This document shows, piece by piece, positions 25,555 to 34,823 of a stretch of DNA of 64,000 nt. The stretch is from the NCBI RefSeq assembly GCF_025376885.1, contig NZ_JAHUBR010000001.1, positions 1,054,001 through 1,118,000 on the forward strand. The letters are read 5' to 3'. The notes under the pieces were generated by a model, which made no database searches, was not told the DNA's origin, and was given only the letters and a program-made list of their open reading frames with translations. Source of the stretch: Pseudoruegeria sp. SHC-113 (GTDB lineage Bacteria > Pseudomonadota > Alphaproteobacteria > Rhodobacterales > Rhodobacteraceae). The translations under genes and the position numbers were made by a program. Within the stretch, counting starts at the first letter, position 1. Each line of letters starts with the position of its first letter.

Positions 25555-26318
25555 CAATCCGCCGTCCAACCTCCGTCGATCATCATCGCGGTGCCGGTGA
25601 CAAGCGCCGAGGCCTCCGAAGCGAGGTAGACGGCCGCGCCCATGATGTCTTCCACCTCGCCGGGGCGGCCGAGCTTGATCTTCTCCTTGATCCACGCCCG
25701 CTTGGCCGGATCGCCGAAGGTGCCACGGGTCAGCTCGGTGAGGATGAAGGTGGGGCAGATCGTGTTGACGCGGATCTTCGCCGGCCCCCATTCGATGGCC
25801 ATGGCTTTTGTCATGCCCTCGACGGCGTGTTTGGAGGCGCAGTAGACGGCGCGCTCCGGCCCGCCGACATGGCCCATCTGGCTGGAAATCGTCATGATCG
25901 AGCCGGGCTTTCCGGCGGCGATCAGCTTCTTGGCCACCGCCTGCGCAAGGAAATAACAGCCGCGCAGGTTGATCCCCATCACCGCGTCGAAATCCTCGGG
26001 CGTGGTGTCCACCGTCTTCGTGTGGCGGGCGAGCCCTGCGGCGTTGAGCAGGATGTCGAAAGGCTCCGCAGCCTCAATCGCGGCGCGGGTCGCGTCTACG
26101 TCAGACACATCCAGCGCCAGCACATCGGCCTGCCAGCCCTTGGCGGCGAAGGCCTCGGCGGCGTCCTTGAGCGTGTCGGCGCGCCGGGCGCAGAGGGTGA
26201 CAGCCGCCCCGGCCTCGGCCAGAGCCACGGCGCAGGCAAGCCCGATGCCGGAGGAAGCCCCGGCCACAAGCGCGCGTTTGCCATCAAGGCGGAAAGAGGG
26301 GGTGCGGGGCAGATCCAT
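25554..26318 (-). CDS. SDR family oxidoreductase in the second regulon
   Basis: 254-aa classical SDR. Motifs: GASSGIG cofactor loop, NAAGLARH for NNAG, the Ser in MTISSQMGHV, YCASKHAVEG (Tyr and Lys), the ICPTFILTELTRG loop and the VTGTAMMIDGGWTAD end. It shares one base with each neighbour (TGATG junctions), so it is co-translated with the SnoaL-like gene upstream and the LacI gene downstream. It probably oxidises an alcohol of the unknown substrate. Confidence 0.92.
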   Translation of the reverse strand: MDLPRTPSFRLDGKRALVAGASSGIGLACAVALAEAGAAVTLCARRADTLKDAAEAFAAKGWQADVLALDVSDVDATRAAIEAAEPFDILLNAAGLARHTKTVDTTPEDFDAVMGINLRGCYFLAQAVAKKLIAAGKPGSIMTISSQMGHVGGPERAVYCASKHAVEGMTKAMAIEWGPAKIRVNTICPTFILTELTRGTFGDPAKRAWIKEKIKLGRPGEVEDIMGAAVYLASEASALVTGTAMMIDGGWTAD

Positions 26319-27370
26319 CAGGCAGGTTCCATCATGGCGGGCGTGCTGCCCGGATGCCGCCCATGCGTCAGTTCCCGAAGCCGGGCAAATACGTCTACCC
26401 CGATCTGATCGTAGAGATCCAGCAGGTCCACCAGCACCCAGTTTTCGCGGATTTTTCCAGCCTCGATACGCCAGAAATCCAGCGAGCGCAGGGTGATGCG
26501 CTGGCCCGTTGGCGCGATGCCGAGCCAGCCGCCGCCGGTGATCGTTTGCGCCATGTTGGGCCAGCCGGTGACGGCGACGTAGTGGTTGTCGGCGAAGAAA
26601 TGGTGCTTGATGCCTTCAGGGCTCAAAGCGCGATCGGGCATAGCGGCGAGGAAGGGGATCTGGTGGATGTTGCGGAAGCCATCGATCCCGCGCGCGGTGC
26701 CGATGCCGGCGGGGCCGTACCAATTCATCCGCTCATGCCAGAAGCGCGGCATCTCCATCACTTCGGGGCCGCCTTGGGCTGGGTGGCGCGTCATATGGGT
26801 GAGCATGTCCACAACCAGCGCGCAGGAGGCGGCACTTGTGGCCTCATCGCGGGGCGCGCGGTGCAGCCCGTCGCCGCTGGCAGGGCCGGGGATGCAGAAC
26901 TCGCGCCCCAGCGAGGGCGCAAGCGGCCAGGCTCCGGCCTGCATCATCAGCTCCGGGATGTCCCAGATCGCCTGCATCTCCACGATGCGGCCCGCCTCCA
27001 TGCGGTAGAACTCGTGAAAACGCATATGCGCGAGCCGCCCGGTCGGGGGGATGCCGAGGAAGGGCGCGGCGAAGGTGCCCAGATAGGTGCCGCCACAGCC
27101 GACCCATACCGCGCCGTCCTCATCGGTGCCCTCCATCACGATCCAGTCGCGCCGCTCCAGATCGGGCAGGGCGGCGGCGAGGGCGGCGAGGGCTTCTCGG
27201 TAGAAGGTATCGGGCCCGGCGAGGGTGCCGAAAGGGTGGCAGAGGCGGATCACTGCATCAGGGTAAAAACAGGCGGCAAGCGCGGCCTGTACGCCAGCCG
27301 CGCTCCAATCGTATTGCGCCGTGCGCAGGGGGGCGATGGCCTGCGCAAGGGATGCGGCGGCTGCGCTCAT
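26318..27370 (-). CDS. Tandem SnoaL/NTF2-like protein B
   Basis: 350 aa from ATG 27370, overlapping the HpsN-like stop by 4 bases. Two NTF2-like domains each end in the same motif: [20 protein letters not shown] (about residue 105) and [20 protein letters not shown] (about residue 290). Each is followed by an acidic turn and a hydrophobic strand ([42 protein letters not shown]). The two domains are therefore internal duplicates. No known family member of assigned function is recognised; the fold suggests small hydrophobic or carbonyl substrates. Confidence 0.85.
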   Translation of the reverse strand: MSAAAASLAQAIAPLRTAQYDWSAAGVQAALAACFYPDAVIRLCHPFGTLAGPDTFYREALAALAAALPDLERRDWIVMEGTDEDGAVWVGCGGTYLGTFAAPFLGIPPTGRLAHMRFHEFYRMEAGRIVEMQAIWDIPELMMQAGAWPLAPSLGREFCIPGPASGDGLHRAPRDEATSAASCALVVDMLTHMTRHPAQGGPEVMEMPRFWHERMNWYGPAGIGTARGIDGFRNIHQIPFLAAMPDRALSPEGIKHHFFADNHYVAVTGWPNMAQTITGGGWLGIAPTGQRITLRSLDFWRIEAGKIRENWVLVDLLDLYDQIGVDVFARLRELTHGRHPGSTPAMMEPA

Positions 27371-28677
27371 TCGGCGGCTTCTCCGTAAGGAACATTCTGC
27401 CCGCCGTAGCGGCGGACGCGCAGGTTGCATTGCTCGGCATGGCCCACGAAGCCTTCGAGCAGGCAGAGCCGGGAGCCGTAAGCGCCGATCTTGGCGGCGG
27501 CCTCATCGGTGGTGATGCGCTGATAACTGTGGGTTTTCAGGTATTTGCCGACCCAAAGCCCGCCCGTGTAGCGGCCAGCCTTCTTGGTGGGCAGCGTGTG
27601 GTTGGTGCCGATCACCTTGTCGCCATTGGCCACATTGGTGCGCGGGCCAAGGAAGAGCGCGCCGTAGCAGGTCATATGCTCAAGGAACCAGTCGTCGCGG
27701 TCCGTCATCACCTGCACGTGCTCGTAGGCCATATCGTCGGCGACCTGCAGCATCTCCTCGTAAGTGTCGCAGAGGATCACGTCTCCGTAGTCGCGCCAGC
27801 TCACGGAGGCCGTGTTCGCGGTGGGCAGGATCGCAAGGATGCGCTCCACTTCCGAAAGCGTCTCCTCGGCGAGGCGGCGCGAGGTGGTGAGCAGGCAGGC
27901 GGGGCTGTTGTAGCCGTGTTCGGCCTGCCCCAGCAGATCGGTGGCGCACATTTCGGCGTCCACGGTCTCATCGGCGATCACCATGGTTTCGGTGGGGCCA
28001 GCGAACAGATCGATGCCGACGCGGCCGAAAAGCTGGCGCTTGGCTTCGGCTACGAAGGCGTTGCCGGGGCCGACGAGCAGGTGCACGGGTTCCATGCTTT
28101 CGGTGCCGATGGCCATGGCGCCCACGGCCTGAATGCCGCCGAGCACGTAGATCTCATCCGCGCCACCCAGATGCATCGCGGCGATCACGGCAGGGTTCGG
28201 CTCGCCGTTGAAGGGCGGGGTGCAGGCGACGATGCGCGGCACACCGGCCACTTTGGCGGTGGCCACCGACATATGCGCAGAGGCCACCATCGGGAACTTG
28301 CCGCCGGGCACGTAGCAGCCCACGGACTGCACCGGGATGTTCTTGTGGCCGAGGATCACGCCGGGCAGCGTCTCGACCTCGATGTCCACCATGCTGGCGC
28401 GCTGGGCCTTGGCGAAATTCACCACCTGCTCCTGCGCGAAGCGGATGTCGGCCATGTCGCGCGGGGAGACCTTGGCGATGATCGCCTCGATTTCCTCTGC
28501 GCTCAGACGGTAGCTCTCACGCTCGTAGCCGTCGAACTTCACCGCCAGCTCACGAACGGCGGCGTCGCCGCGGGCCTCGATGTCGGCCAGCGTGGCGGCG
28601 ACGGTGTCGCGCACGCGTGCGTCGTCCTCGGCCTTCTCGGTTTCGGGCTTGCTGCGCTTGAGATACTCGATTGCCAT
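27367..28677 (-). CDS. HpsN/HisD-like dehydrogenase paralogue of unknown substrate
   Basis: 436 aa from ATG 28677. It is clearly related to the HpsN encoded at 12953-14260 over its whole length. All HisD-type zinc and catalytic residues are kept: Gln251, His254 (GQAEHGYNS), Glu319-His320 (AYEHV), Asp353 (GDKVIGTNH) and His413 (FVGHA). It should do a two-step NAD-dependent oxidation of a primary alcohol to an acid. The transporter here is a sugar-type ABC system rather than TRAP, and no sulfo-lyase is present, so the substrate differs from or is upstream of DHPS. Not histidine biosynthesis: no other his genes nearby. Confidence 0.88.
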   Translation of the reverse strand: MAIEYLKRSKPETEKAEDDARVRDTVAATLADIEARGDAAVRELAVKFDGYERESYRLSAEEIEAIIAKVSPRDMADIRFAQEQVVNFAKAQRASMVDIEVETLPGVILGHKNIPVQSVGCYVPGGKFPMVASAHMSVATAKVAGVPRIVACTPPFNGEPNPAVIAAMHLGGADEIYVLGGIQAVGAMAIGTESMEPVHLLVGPGNAFVAEAKRQLFGRVGIDLFAGPTETMVIADETVDAEMCATDLLGQAEHGYNSPACLLTTSRRLAEETLSEVERILAILPTANTASVSWRDYGDVILCDTYEEMLQVADDMAYEHVQVMTDRDDWFLEHMTCYGALFLGPRTNVANGDKVIGTNHTLPTKKAGRYTGGLWVGKYLKTHSYQRITTDEAAAKIGAYGSRLCLLEGFVGHAEQCNLRVRRYGGQNVPYGEAAE

Positions 28678-28687
28678 CTGTCTTTCC

Positions 28688-29236
28688 TTACGCCGTCGGC
28701 GCGGCTTTGGCCGCCGGACGGGGCGCGATACGCTCGCCCCGGTCATAGGCTTCCCAGCCCTCGCCGTTGAAAACATCGTGGCCCAGTTGGGCCAGCACAT
28801 GGGGGAAATCCACCATCACCCAATTGTCGGTGATGCGCCCCTCTTCGACCTTCCAGAAATCCATGTACCGGATCTCTACCCGCTTGCCGGTGGGGGCGAT
28901 CCCCATGAACTCGCCGGAATGCAGGGCCTCCTGCCGCCCGAAGGCCGCCGCCCATTCGCCCATGTAGAGCCGGGCCTCATCAACACAGACCTTGTCGGAG
29001 AAGGCGGCCTGAAACGGGCGCTGCCAGTTGTCCTGAAAGGCCTGCAGGCCGATCTTGGTGCCGCAGCCCTGATTGCCCATCCAGCGGAAGCTTTCGGCAA
29101 AGAACTGGCCGATGTCGTCGATCCGGTGATCGTTGAGCCCGTCGACCATGCCTTCGATCACGGCGCGGGTTTCTTCCGTTTTCGAAAGATCGGTGTCGCG
29201 GCTCAGGACCGCCTGTTCGGGGCGCGCACCGCTCAT
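28688..29236 (-). CDS. Single-domain SnoaL/NTF2-like protein C
   Basis: 182 aa. One NTF2-like domain: an N-terminal helix ([33 protein letters not shown]) then strands that end in the cluster's motif, [20 protein letters not shown], followed by [21 protein letters not shown]. This form is closest to SnoaL-like polyketide cyclases/ester cyclases. Its start overlaps the permease stop (ATGA), and it precedes the HpsN-like gene by 10 bases. Activity unknown. Confidence 0.85.
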   Translation of the reverse strand: MSGARPEQAVLSRDTDLSKTEETRAVIEGMVDGLNDHRIDDIGQFFAESFRWMGNQGCGTKIGLQAFQDNWQRPFQAAFSDKVCVDEARLYMGEWAAAFGRQEALHSGEFMGIAPTGKRVEIRYMDFWKVEEGRITDNWVMVDFPHVLAQLGHDVFNGEGWEAYDRGERIAPRPAAKAAPTA

Positions 29237-30114
29237 CCTTTCACCGCCCCGGCGGTCAGGCCGCTCACGATCTGGCGTTGGAAGAACATCACGAGCACGA
29301 AGAGCGGCGCGGTGGCCGAGACAACGGCGGCAACGGCGAACATCACGTTGCCTTCGGTGTAGGTGGTGCCGAGGAAGGCGGCGATTTCAGGAACCATGGT
29401 GCGGTTGCTTTCAGAAAGGAGCATGGAGGTCACGGCGAAGTCGTTGTAGGCCAACAGGAAGCTGAACAGGCCGGTGGTGATCACGCCGGGCCACATCACC
29501 GGCACGATCACGTGGCGGAAGGCCTGAAACTGGGTGCAGCCATCCACCTTGGCGCTTTCGTCGAGCTCTTTGGGGATGTTCTGGAAGAAGCTGTGCAGCA
29601 TCCACAGCGTGAAGGGCTGGTTGATCGCCACGAGCACGATGATCGTGGTGGGCAGGATGCCCCAGAGGTTCCACTCGAAGAAGGGCAGCAGGTAGCCCGC
29701 AACCAGCGTCACCGGCGGCATGGCGCGGAAGATCAGCGCGATGATCAGCAGCCAGAAGGTGTAGCGGAAGCCCGAGCGCGACAGCGCGTAGCCCCCGAGC
29801 GTGCCGATGGTTAGCGAGGTGAGCACCACGAAGAAGCAGACGATGAAGGTGTTGATCACCGCGCGCCAGAATTCCTCCTGCACCCAGGCCCCGTGGTAGC
29901 CCGCGCCGGTGAAGGAGCTGCCATAGGCGGCCTCGGTGTTCTTGCCGGTGAGCGCGTTCGTCCAGTCGGCGATGGAGAAGAAGTCCAACTCCACCTTGAA
30001 GCTGCCCCAGAACGTCCAGAGGAAGGGAAAGGCGGCAAGGATCAGCCAGACGATCACGAAGAGGTTCGCGGCGATCTTCAGCCCGGTCGGGGTGCGTTGT
30101 GCTTTGGAGGCCAT
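29233..30114 (-). CDS. ABC transporter permease, MalG/CUT1 type
   Basis: 293 aa from ATG 30114, sharing one base with the previous gene's stop. Six membrane segments are apparent. The cytoplasmic EAA loop is ELDESAKVDGCTQFQAFRHVIVPVMWPG, which docks to the ATPase. A long loop between the first two helices includes an insert (KVELDFFSIADWTNALTGKN). It works with the MalF-type permease, the binding protein and the ATPase as an importer of the second regulon's substrate. Confidence 0.92.
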   Translation of the reverse strand: MASKAQRTPTGLKIAANLFVIVWLILAAFPFLWTFWGSFKVELDFFSIADWTNALTGKNTEAAYGSSFTGAGYHGAWVQEEFWRAVINTFIVCFFVVLTSLTIGTLGGYALSRSGFRYTFWLLIIALIFRAMPPVTLVAGYLLPFFEWNLWGILPTTIIVLVAINQPFTLWMLHSFFQNIPKELDESAKVDGCTQFQAFRHVIVPVMWPGVITTGLFSFLLAYNDFAVTSMLLSESNRTMVPEIAAFLGTTYTEGNVMFAVAAVVSATAPLFVLVMFFQRQIVSGLTAGAVKG

Positions 30115-31139
30115 CAGTGCTTGCTCCGGAAGTCGCGCCATGTCCGGACAAGGACCGGCGAAAGAAGGATTGCCACGCCGAGGATCGTCATGACGGAGGT
30201 GGCCGAGGCCGCCGAGAGCTGGCGGGTTTCGCCCTGAAGATCGTTGAAGATGATCCACGACAGCGAGGTCGCATGGGCGGAGGCGTTGAAGCCGACGATC
30301 GGCTCAAAGACGCGGAAATTGTCCATCAGCTGGATCAGCGCCACGAAGGTGACGAGCGGCATGAGATGCGGGATCACCACGAAGCGGACCTGTTGCCAGC
30401 GGGTGGCACCGTCGATCTGCGCGGCTTCAAGCTGGTCCTGCGGCAGGGTCTGAAGCCCGGCGTAGAAGACGACGAAGGCAAAGGGGGCGGAGTGCCAGAC
30501 GCCGTAGACGATCAGCATCACCCATGTGAGCCCGGTAGAGGCTTTGAGCGAGAGATCCGGGTCATTGGCGGCCCATTGGATGAAGGAGCCGAGGATGCCG
30601 CGGCTGTCGATCATCCAGAACAGGATCAGCGAGCCCACGAGCGGGGTGACGATCATCGGCAACAGCGAGAAGAAGATCACGAAACCCTTCAGCCCGGCCT
30701 GCAGGCGGTTCACGGCCAGCGCGATCATCAGCCCGAGGGCGATCAGCAGCGGCGTGACGGTGAAGGTATAGGTGAGCGTGAAGGCCATCGCGCGGTAGAA
30801 GGGCAGGTTGCCGAGCCGCTTGAAGAAGCCAGAAAGGCTTTGGCGGTTGTTCCAGGCTTCCGCCACTTCCGCGAAGGCGAGGTGGCCGCGATCAAGGTAG
30901 ATGTCGAGGCCCACGAAGCGGCCCAGCGGGCGCTCGTCGCGCAGCTCGCGGGTGGCGTCCTGATCGATCGAGGTCTCCTCACGGCAGCCGAAGGGGCCGC
31001 AGGATTCCACCGTCACCAGCACGGCTTCATGCGGGGCGAACATCGATTGGGTCACGACCGAAACGATCGGCATGGCAATGAACAGCAGCATCGCAAGGCC
31101 GGTCGGCAGGAAGAACCAGAAGAAGGTGCGGTGTTTCAT
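30114..31139 (-). CDS. ABC transporter permease, MalF/CUT1 type
   Basis: 341 aa. The N-terminal helix FFWFFLPTGLAMLLFIAMP is followed by an unusually long extracytoplasmic loop of about 80 residues with two Cys (CGPFGC), possibly a disulfide. Further helices follow, then the EAA loop QLEAAQIDGATRWQQVRFVVIPHLMP. It pairs with the MalG-type permease downstream. The large loop could contact the binding protein or substrate, as the MalF P2 loop does. Confidence 0.92.
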   Translation of the reverse strand: MKHRTFFWFFLPTGLAMLLFIAMPIVSVVTQSMFAPHEAVLVTVESCGPFGCREETSIDQDATRELRDERPLGRFVGLDIYLDRGHLAFAEVAEAWNNRQSLSGFFKRLGNLPFYRAMAFTLTYTFTVTPLLIALGLMIALAVNRLQAGLKGFVIFFSLLPMIVTPLVGSLILFWMIDSRGILGSFIQWAANDPDLSLKASTGLTWVMLIVYGVWHSAPFAFVVFYAGLQTLPQDQLEAAQIDGATRWQQVRFVVIPHLMPLVTFVALIQLMDNFRVFEPIVGFNASAHATSLSWIIFNDLQGETRQLSAASATSVMTILGVAILLSPVLVRTWRDFRSKH

Positions 31140-31248
31140 GGGGCTCGCCGTTGCGGCGCGGGCGCGAGGGCCGGTGCCAGATCAGATGCGTAAAAGGGTG
31201 GGCGGTGGCTGTGGCTCCGGCCGCAAGTGGCCGGGTGCCTGTGATTTG

Positions 31249-31278
31249 GAAAAAAAGCGGGGGGCGCGAAGGCCCCCC
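31249..31278 (-). terminator. Terminator/attenuator after the ABC binding-protein gene
   Basis: On the minus strand a 7-bp stem GGGGGGC/GCCCCCC (plus-strand 31259-31265 and 31272-31278) is followed by a run of T (plus-strand A-run 31249-31256). It lies between the binding-protein stop and the MalF start, so part of the transcripts should end here. That would give more binding protein than permease. Confidence 0.8.
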
Positions 31279-31292
31279 ACCAGGAGGAGAGC

Positions 31293-32522
31293 TTATTGCA
31301 GGAAGCCTGCTTCCTTGGCGGCTGCCGTATAGGCGGCTTCCACGTCGGCCAGGGCCTGTTCGGCGCTTTCCTTGCCTTGCATGAAGTCGGAAAGCTCATT
31401 GCCGAGCGCGGTGTGCAGCAGGCCCATGTAGGGCAGCATCGGGTAGGGGATGGTGCCCGCGTTGGCGGCTTCGAACACGCCCACGGCGGCCTCGGTCGGC
31501 TGGTAGCCGTCGATCAGCCACACGGCCTGCGTACGGATCTCTTCATCTTGCATCAGCTCCGGGCGGATGCCGTTCATCATCGCTACGAAAGTGGCCTCGG
31601 CCTCTTCATCGGAGATGTTCTTGGCCACGGTCCAGCCGTCCCACCACAGGGTGGAGGCTGGGGTGGAGCCGCCGTTGACCGTCATCGGGCCGGCAATCGC
31701 GAAACCGTCCACAACTTCCTGCGGCACGCCTTCGGCGGTGACAAGCGTTGCGGCGCGGCTGCCCCACATGTTCATCAGAGCCACGTTGCCGGCGCGGTAT
31801 TCCGCGTTGGTGGCGTTGGAGTCATGGGTCAGGAAATCGGGGTTCATGAATTCCGACAGCGATTTCATCATGTTGAGCGCGTTCACACCGGCTTCGGAGT
31901 TCACGTTCGGCTCTGCGGTGCCGGCCTTGAAGAATTCGCCGCCCATGCCGAGGAACATGTTGTTGAATTCCTGTGCGAGGTTCCAGCCGGACGCATAAGC
32001 GCCGCCGATCGGGTTCTCCATGATGCCCTTGTCGCGGATCATCTGCGCGGCGGCGAGCATGTCTTCATAGGTTTTCGGCGGTTCGACACCGATCTGCTCC
32101 AGCACATCGGCGCGGTACACAAGGTGCTGCGCGTTGGCCATGAAGGCCACGGCCATGACCTTGCCGTCGATGGTGATCAGCTGCGTCTTGCTCAGATCGC
32201 CGCCGTGCTTGGCCACCAGATCGTCCAGCGGGCGGATCACGTCTTCATTCATCAGCGCCACGATGGAGGAGTTGGCGATGATCGCCGAAGTGTATTCGGC
32301 CGGGTTGCCCTGCATGCCCGGGACGTTGATCGTCTGGTGTTCGCTCGTGAGGTTGGTTTTCACCTCGCCGCCGGTGCAGGCCTGCGCGCCAGCGCCCACG
32401 GTCTGGATGGCGGGGAATTCGTTGCCGACGATGCTGACGCGGGCGCCGATTTCACAGGCGTTCGCGCTTGTCGCGGCGAGGACGGCGAAGGCACTGGCCG
32501 TCGTGAACTTCTTCAGAAACAT
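31293..32522 (-). CDS. ABC transporter substrate-binding protein (CUT1, MalE-like)
   Basis: 409 aa from ATG 32522, preceded by AGGGAGAG. A Sec signal peptide (KKFTTASAFAVLAATSANA) ends near residue 20. The mature protein has the family 1 extracellular solute-binding layout (ALMNEDVIRPLDDLVAKHG, then YRADVLEQIGVEPPKTYEDML, WWDGWTVAKNISDEEAEATF). CUT1 binding proteins usually bind sugars, polyols or glycerol-phosphate-like compounds. It captures the unknown substrate of the second regulon in the periplasm. Confidence 0.92.
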   Translation of the reverse strand: MFLKKFTTASAFAVLAATSANACEIGARVSIVGNEFPAIQTVGAGAQACTGGEVKTNLTSEHQTINVPGMQGNPAEYTSAIIANSSIVALMNEDVIRPLDDLVAKHGGDLSKTQLITIDGKVMAVAFMANAQHLVYRADVLEQIGVEPPKTYEDMLAAAQMIRDKGIMENPIGGAYASGWNLAQEFNNMFLGMGGEFFKAGTAEPNVNSEAGVNALNMMKSLSEFMNPDFLTHDSNATNAEYRAGNVALMNMWGSRAATLVTAEGVPQEVVDGFAIAGPMTVNGGSTPASTLWWDGWTVAKNISDEEAEATFVAMMNGIRPELMQDEEIRTQAVWLIDGYQPTEAAVGVFEAANAGTIPYPMLPYMGLLHTALGNELSDFMQGKESAEQALADVEAAYTAAAKEAGFLQ

Positions 32523-32619
32523 TCTCTTCTCTCCCTGTTGTGTGGTGCCGGATGCGCCTTGCAATCACGCACCTGGCGTTGCCCCGCCGCACTTGGTGCG
32601 CGGCGGTATTCCTGCGGGG

Positions 32620-33669
32620 TCAGTCCCCGATACGCGCCCCTGTGTCTGCGTCGAACAAGTGGCAGATGCTGGCCGGAATGCGGATCGAGACCTGATCGCC
32701 GATCTCGGCGCGGTAGGTCTTGTCGGCCTTCGCGCTTACAAGCGCGCCGCCGATGCGCACGCTGACCATCGTGGCGTCGCCCAGAAGCTCCAGCGTGTAG
32801 ATCGGCGCGGTGATCTGGCCGCCGTCGCTCGCCACCTCCGCATCCTCGGCGCGGAACCCCAGAGTGATCGGGCCATCCGGGGCGTTCAGCCCTGCAATCT
32901 CGGTGTTCTTGGCGCGGAAGGTGCCGCCCGACATCTCGCCCTTCATCAGGTTCATCGCCGGGCTGCCGATGAAGCTCGCCACGAAGGTGTTGGCGGGCTT
33001 GTCGTAGATCTCGGTGGGGCTGCCCACCTGTTGGACGATGCCCTTCTCCATCACCACCACGCGGTCCGCGAGCGTCATCGCTTCGATCTGATCGTGGGTC
33101 ACGTAGATCGTCGTCACCGCCAATTCGTGGCTGAGGTTCTTGATCTGGGCACGGGTGGAGACGCGCAGCTTGGCGTCGAGGTTGGAGAGCGGCTCGTCCA
33201 TCAGGAAGACGTTGGGCTCGCGCACGATGGCGCGGGCGAGCGCCACGCGCTGGCGCTGGCCGCCGGAAAGCTCCGCCGGTTTGCGGTGCAGGAACTCGTC
33301 GAGCTCCACCATGGCGCTCGCGCGCATCACCTTTTCCTTGTGGGTGGCGGGGTCAGACCCGCGCACCCGCAGCGGGAAGCGGATGTTTTCATAGACGTTC
33401 ATGTTCGGGTAGAGCGCGTAGCTCTGGAACACCATCGCGACGTCGCGATCCTTGGGCTCCAGATCGTTGACGACCTTGCCGTCGATCAGGATCTCGCCGT
33501 CCGTCGGATCCTCAAGGCCTGCGATCATGCGCATCGTCGTCGTCTTGCCGCAGCCCGAGGGGCCAAGCAGCACGAGGAACTCGCGGTCGGGAATGGTGAG
33601 GTCGAACTTGTCGACGCCGATGAAGGAACCCCAGCGCTTGGATACGCCGGACAATCTGATTTCCGCCAA
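32620..33669 (-). CDS. ABC transporter ATP-binding protein (UgpC/MalK type)
   Basis: 349 aa from TTG 33669, chosen because GGGGAGG lies 6 bases upstream. Walker A GPSGCGKTT, Q-loop VFQSYALYPNM, signature LSGGQRQRVALARAI, Walker B VFLMDEPLSNLDA and the H-loop YVTHDQIEAMTLAD are intact. The C-terminal regulatory (TOBE) domain follows from about residue 235. It is the first gene of the long minus-strand operon; the proximal operator lies 28 bases upstream of its start. Confidence 0.94.
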   Translation of the reverse strand: MAEIRLSGVSKRWGSFIGVDKFDLTIPDREFLVLLGPSGCGKTTTMRMIAGLEDPTDGEILIDGKVVNDLEPKDRDVAMVFQSYALYPNMNVYENIRFPLRVRGSDPATHKEKVMRASAMVELDEFLHRKPAELSGGQRQRVALARAIVREPNVFLMDEPLSNLDAKLRVSTRAQIKNLSHELAVTTIYVTHDQIEAMTLADRVVVMEKGIVQQVGSPTEIYDKPANTFVASFIGSPAMNLMKGEMSGGTFRAKNTEIAGLNAPDGPITLGFRAEDAEVASDGGQITAPIYTLELLGDATMVSVRIGGALVSAKADKTYRAEIGDQVSIRIPASICHLFDADTGARIGD

Positions 33670-33696
33670 GGCGGCCTCCCCTGATGCAGTCGCGTT

Positions 33697-33767
33697 TTGC
33701 ATACGCTTGCAATAACGGTAGACTTGCCGGGTCGATTCCGGCAAGCTAATTTTGCATGCGTTTGCAA
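33697..33767. promoter_or_regulatory. Two LacI-type operators and a central dyad in the divergent promoter
   Basis: TTGCATACGCTTGCAA (33697-33712) and TTGCATGCGTTTGCAA (33752-33767) are copies of one 16-bp palindrome with a central CG. Exactly between them is a different perfect dyad, CTTGCCGG-N7-CCGGCAAG (33723-33745). The region separates the ABC operon from the divergent SnoaL-like/hydrolase pair, so one regulator can control both directions. Confidence 0.8.
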
Positions 33768-33791
33768 GATCGCGTTTAGAAGGTTGAAAAC

Positions 33792-34823
33792 GTGACGGAT
33801 TTTCAGGAAGAAAAGGCGCTCGTGCGGCGCTTTCACAGAGCGCTGGAAGGCGCTTCGGGTGACGTTGGGGCAGGTGGGGTGTCAGAATCACTAAACCTAG
33901 CGCTCACCACCCATTGCGCGCCGGGGCTGATCTGGCGCGGGTTTCACCCGTTTGGTAAGATCATCGGGCCAAAGGCCGTGGCCGCGCGCTTCTGGGCCCC
34001 GCTCAAGCGCGCGCTCACTTCCCTGCAGCGGCGGGAGGACATCTTCTTCGCCGGCAAGAACCAGATGGACGGGTTTGAGGGCGTCTGGGTCGTGTCCATG
34101 GGCCATCTGATGGGGCTCTTCGATACGCCCTGGCTGGGGATCCGGCCCACCGGCAAGCTCGCCTTCCTGCGCTATTGCAGCTTCTACAAGGTGGAAGGCG
34201 GGCAGATCTCCGAAACGGCGATGTACGTCGACATCCCGCATCTGATGGCGCAGGCGGGGCAGGGGATCTTCCCGAACCAGACGGCCCAGCACCTCGTGCA
34301 GCCGGGGCCGCGCACCCATGACGGGCTGCTTTATGAGGCGCAGCCGGCTGCAACGGGCGAGGAGACGCTGGCCCTGATCAACCGGATGATTTCCGACCTC
34401 GGGCAATGGCAATCGGGCCTGCCGCTGGAGGAGGAACTGGCGCTCACATGGGCGCCCGACATGCTCTGGTGGGGGCCGGAAGGCATCGGCGCGACCTACA
34501 CCATCAAGCGCTACGCCAAGCAGCACTCGGGGCCCTTCCGCGCGGCCTTTTCCGAGCGCTCCAAAACCAAACACATCGCGCGGCTGGCGGAAGGCCACTA
34601 CGGCGGCTTCTTCGGTTGGCCCAATTTCACCGCCAAGCCGACGGGCGGTTTCATGGGGCAGCCTCCGAGCGACACGGCGGGTGAGTTTCGCGTGATCGAC
34701 ATCTACCGGCGCGAGGGCGGCAAGCTGGCCGAGAACTGGATTTTCATCGACCTTCTGCACTTCTGGAAGATGCAGGGGCGGGATTTTCTGGCCGAGGCAA
34801 CTGGAGTCAACCATGCGGATTGA
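33792..34823 (+). CDS. Tandem SnoaL/NTF2-like protein D
   Basis: 343 aa from GTG 33792, preceded by AGAAGG. Two NTF2-like domains. The first ends in WLGIRPTGKLAFLRYCSFYK, then GGQISETAMYVDIPHLMAQAG. The second ends in GGFMGQPPSDTAGEFRVIDI, then GGKLAENWIFIDLLHFWKMQG. Both match the motif of proteins B and C encoded on the other strand. It overlaps the hydrolase gene by 11 bases, and the two form the divergent arm of the second regulon. Function unknown. Confidence 0.83.
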   Translation: MTDFQEEKALVRRFHRALEGASGDVGAGGVSESLNLALTTHCAPGLIWRGFHPFGKIIGPKAVAARFWAPLKRALTSLQRREDIFFAGKNQMDGFEGVWVVSMGHLMGLFDTPWLGIRPTGKLAFLRYCSFYKVEGGQISETAMYVDIPHLMAQAGQGIFPNQTAQHLVQPGPRTHDGLLYEAQPAATGEETLALINRMISDLGQWQSGLPLEEELALTWAPDMLWWGPEGIGATYTIKRYAKQHSGPFRAAFSERSKTKHIARLAEGHYGGFFGWPNFTAKPTGGFMGQPPSDTAGEFRVIDIYRREGGKLAENWIFIDLLHFWKMQGRDFLAEATGVNHAD

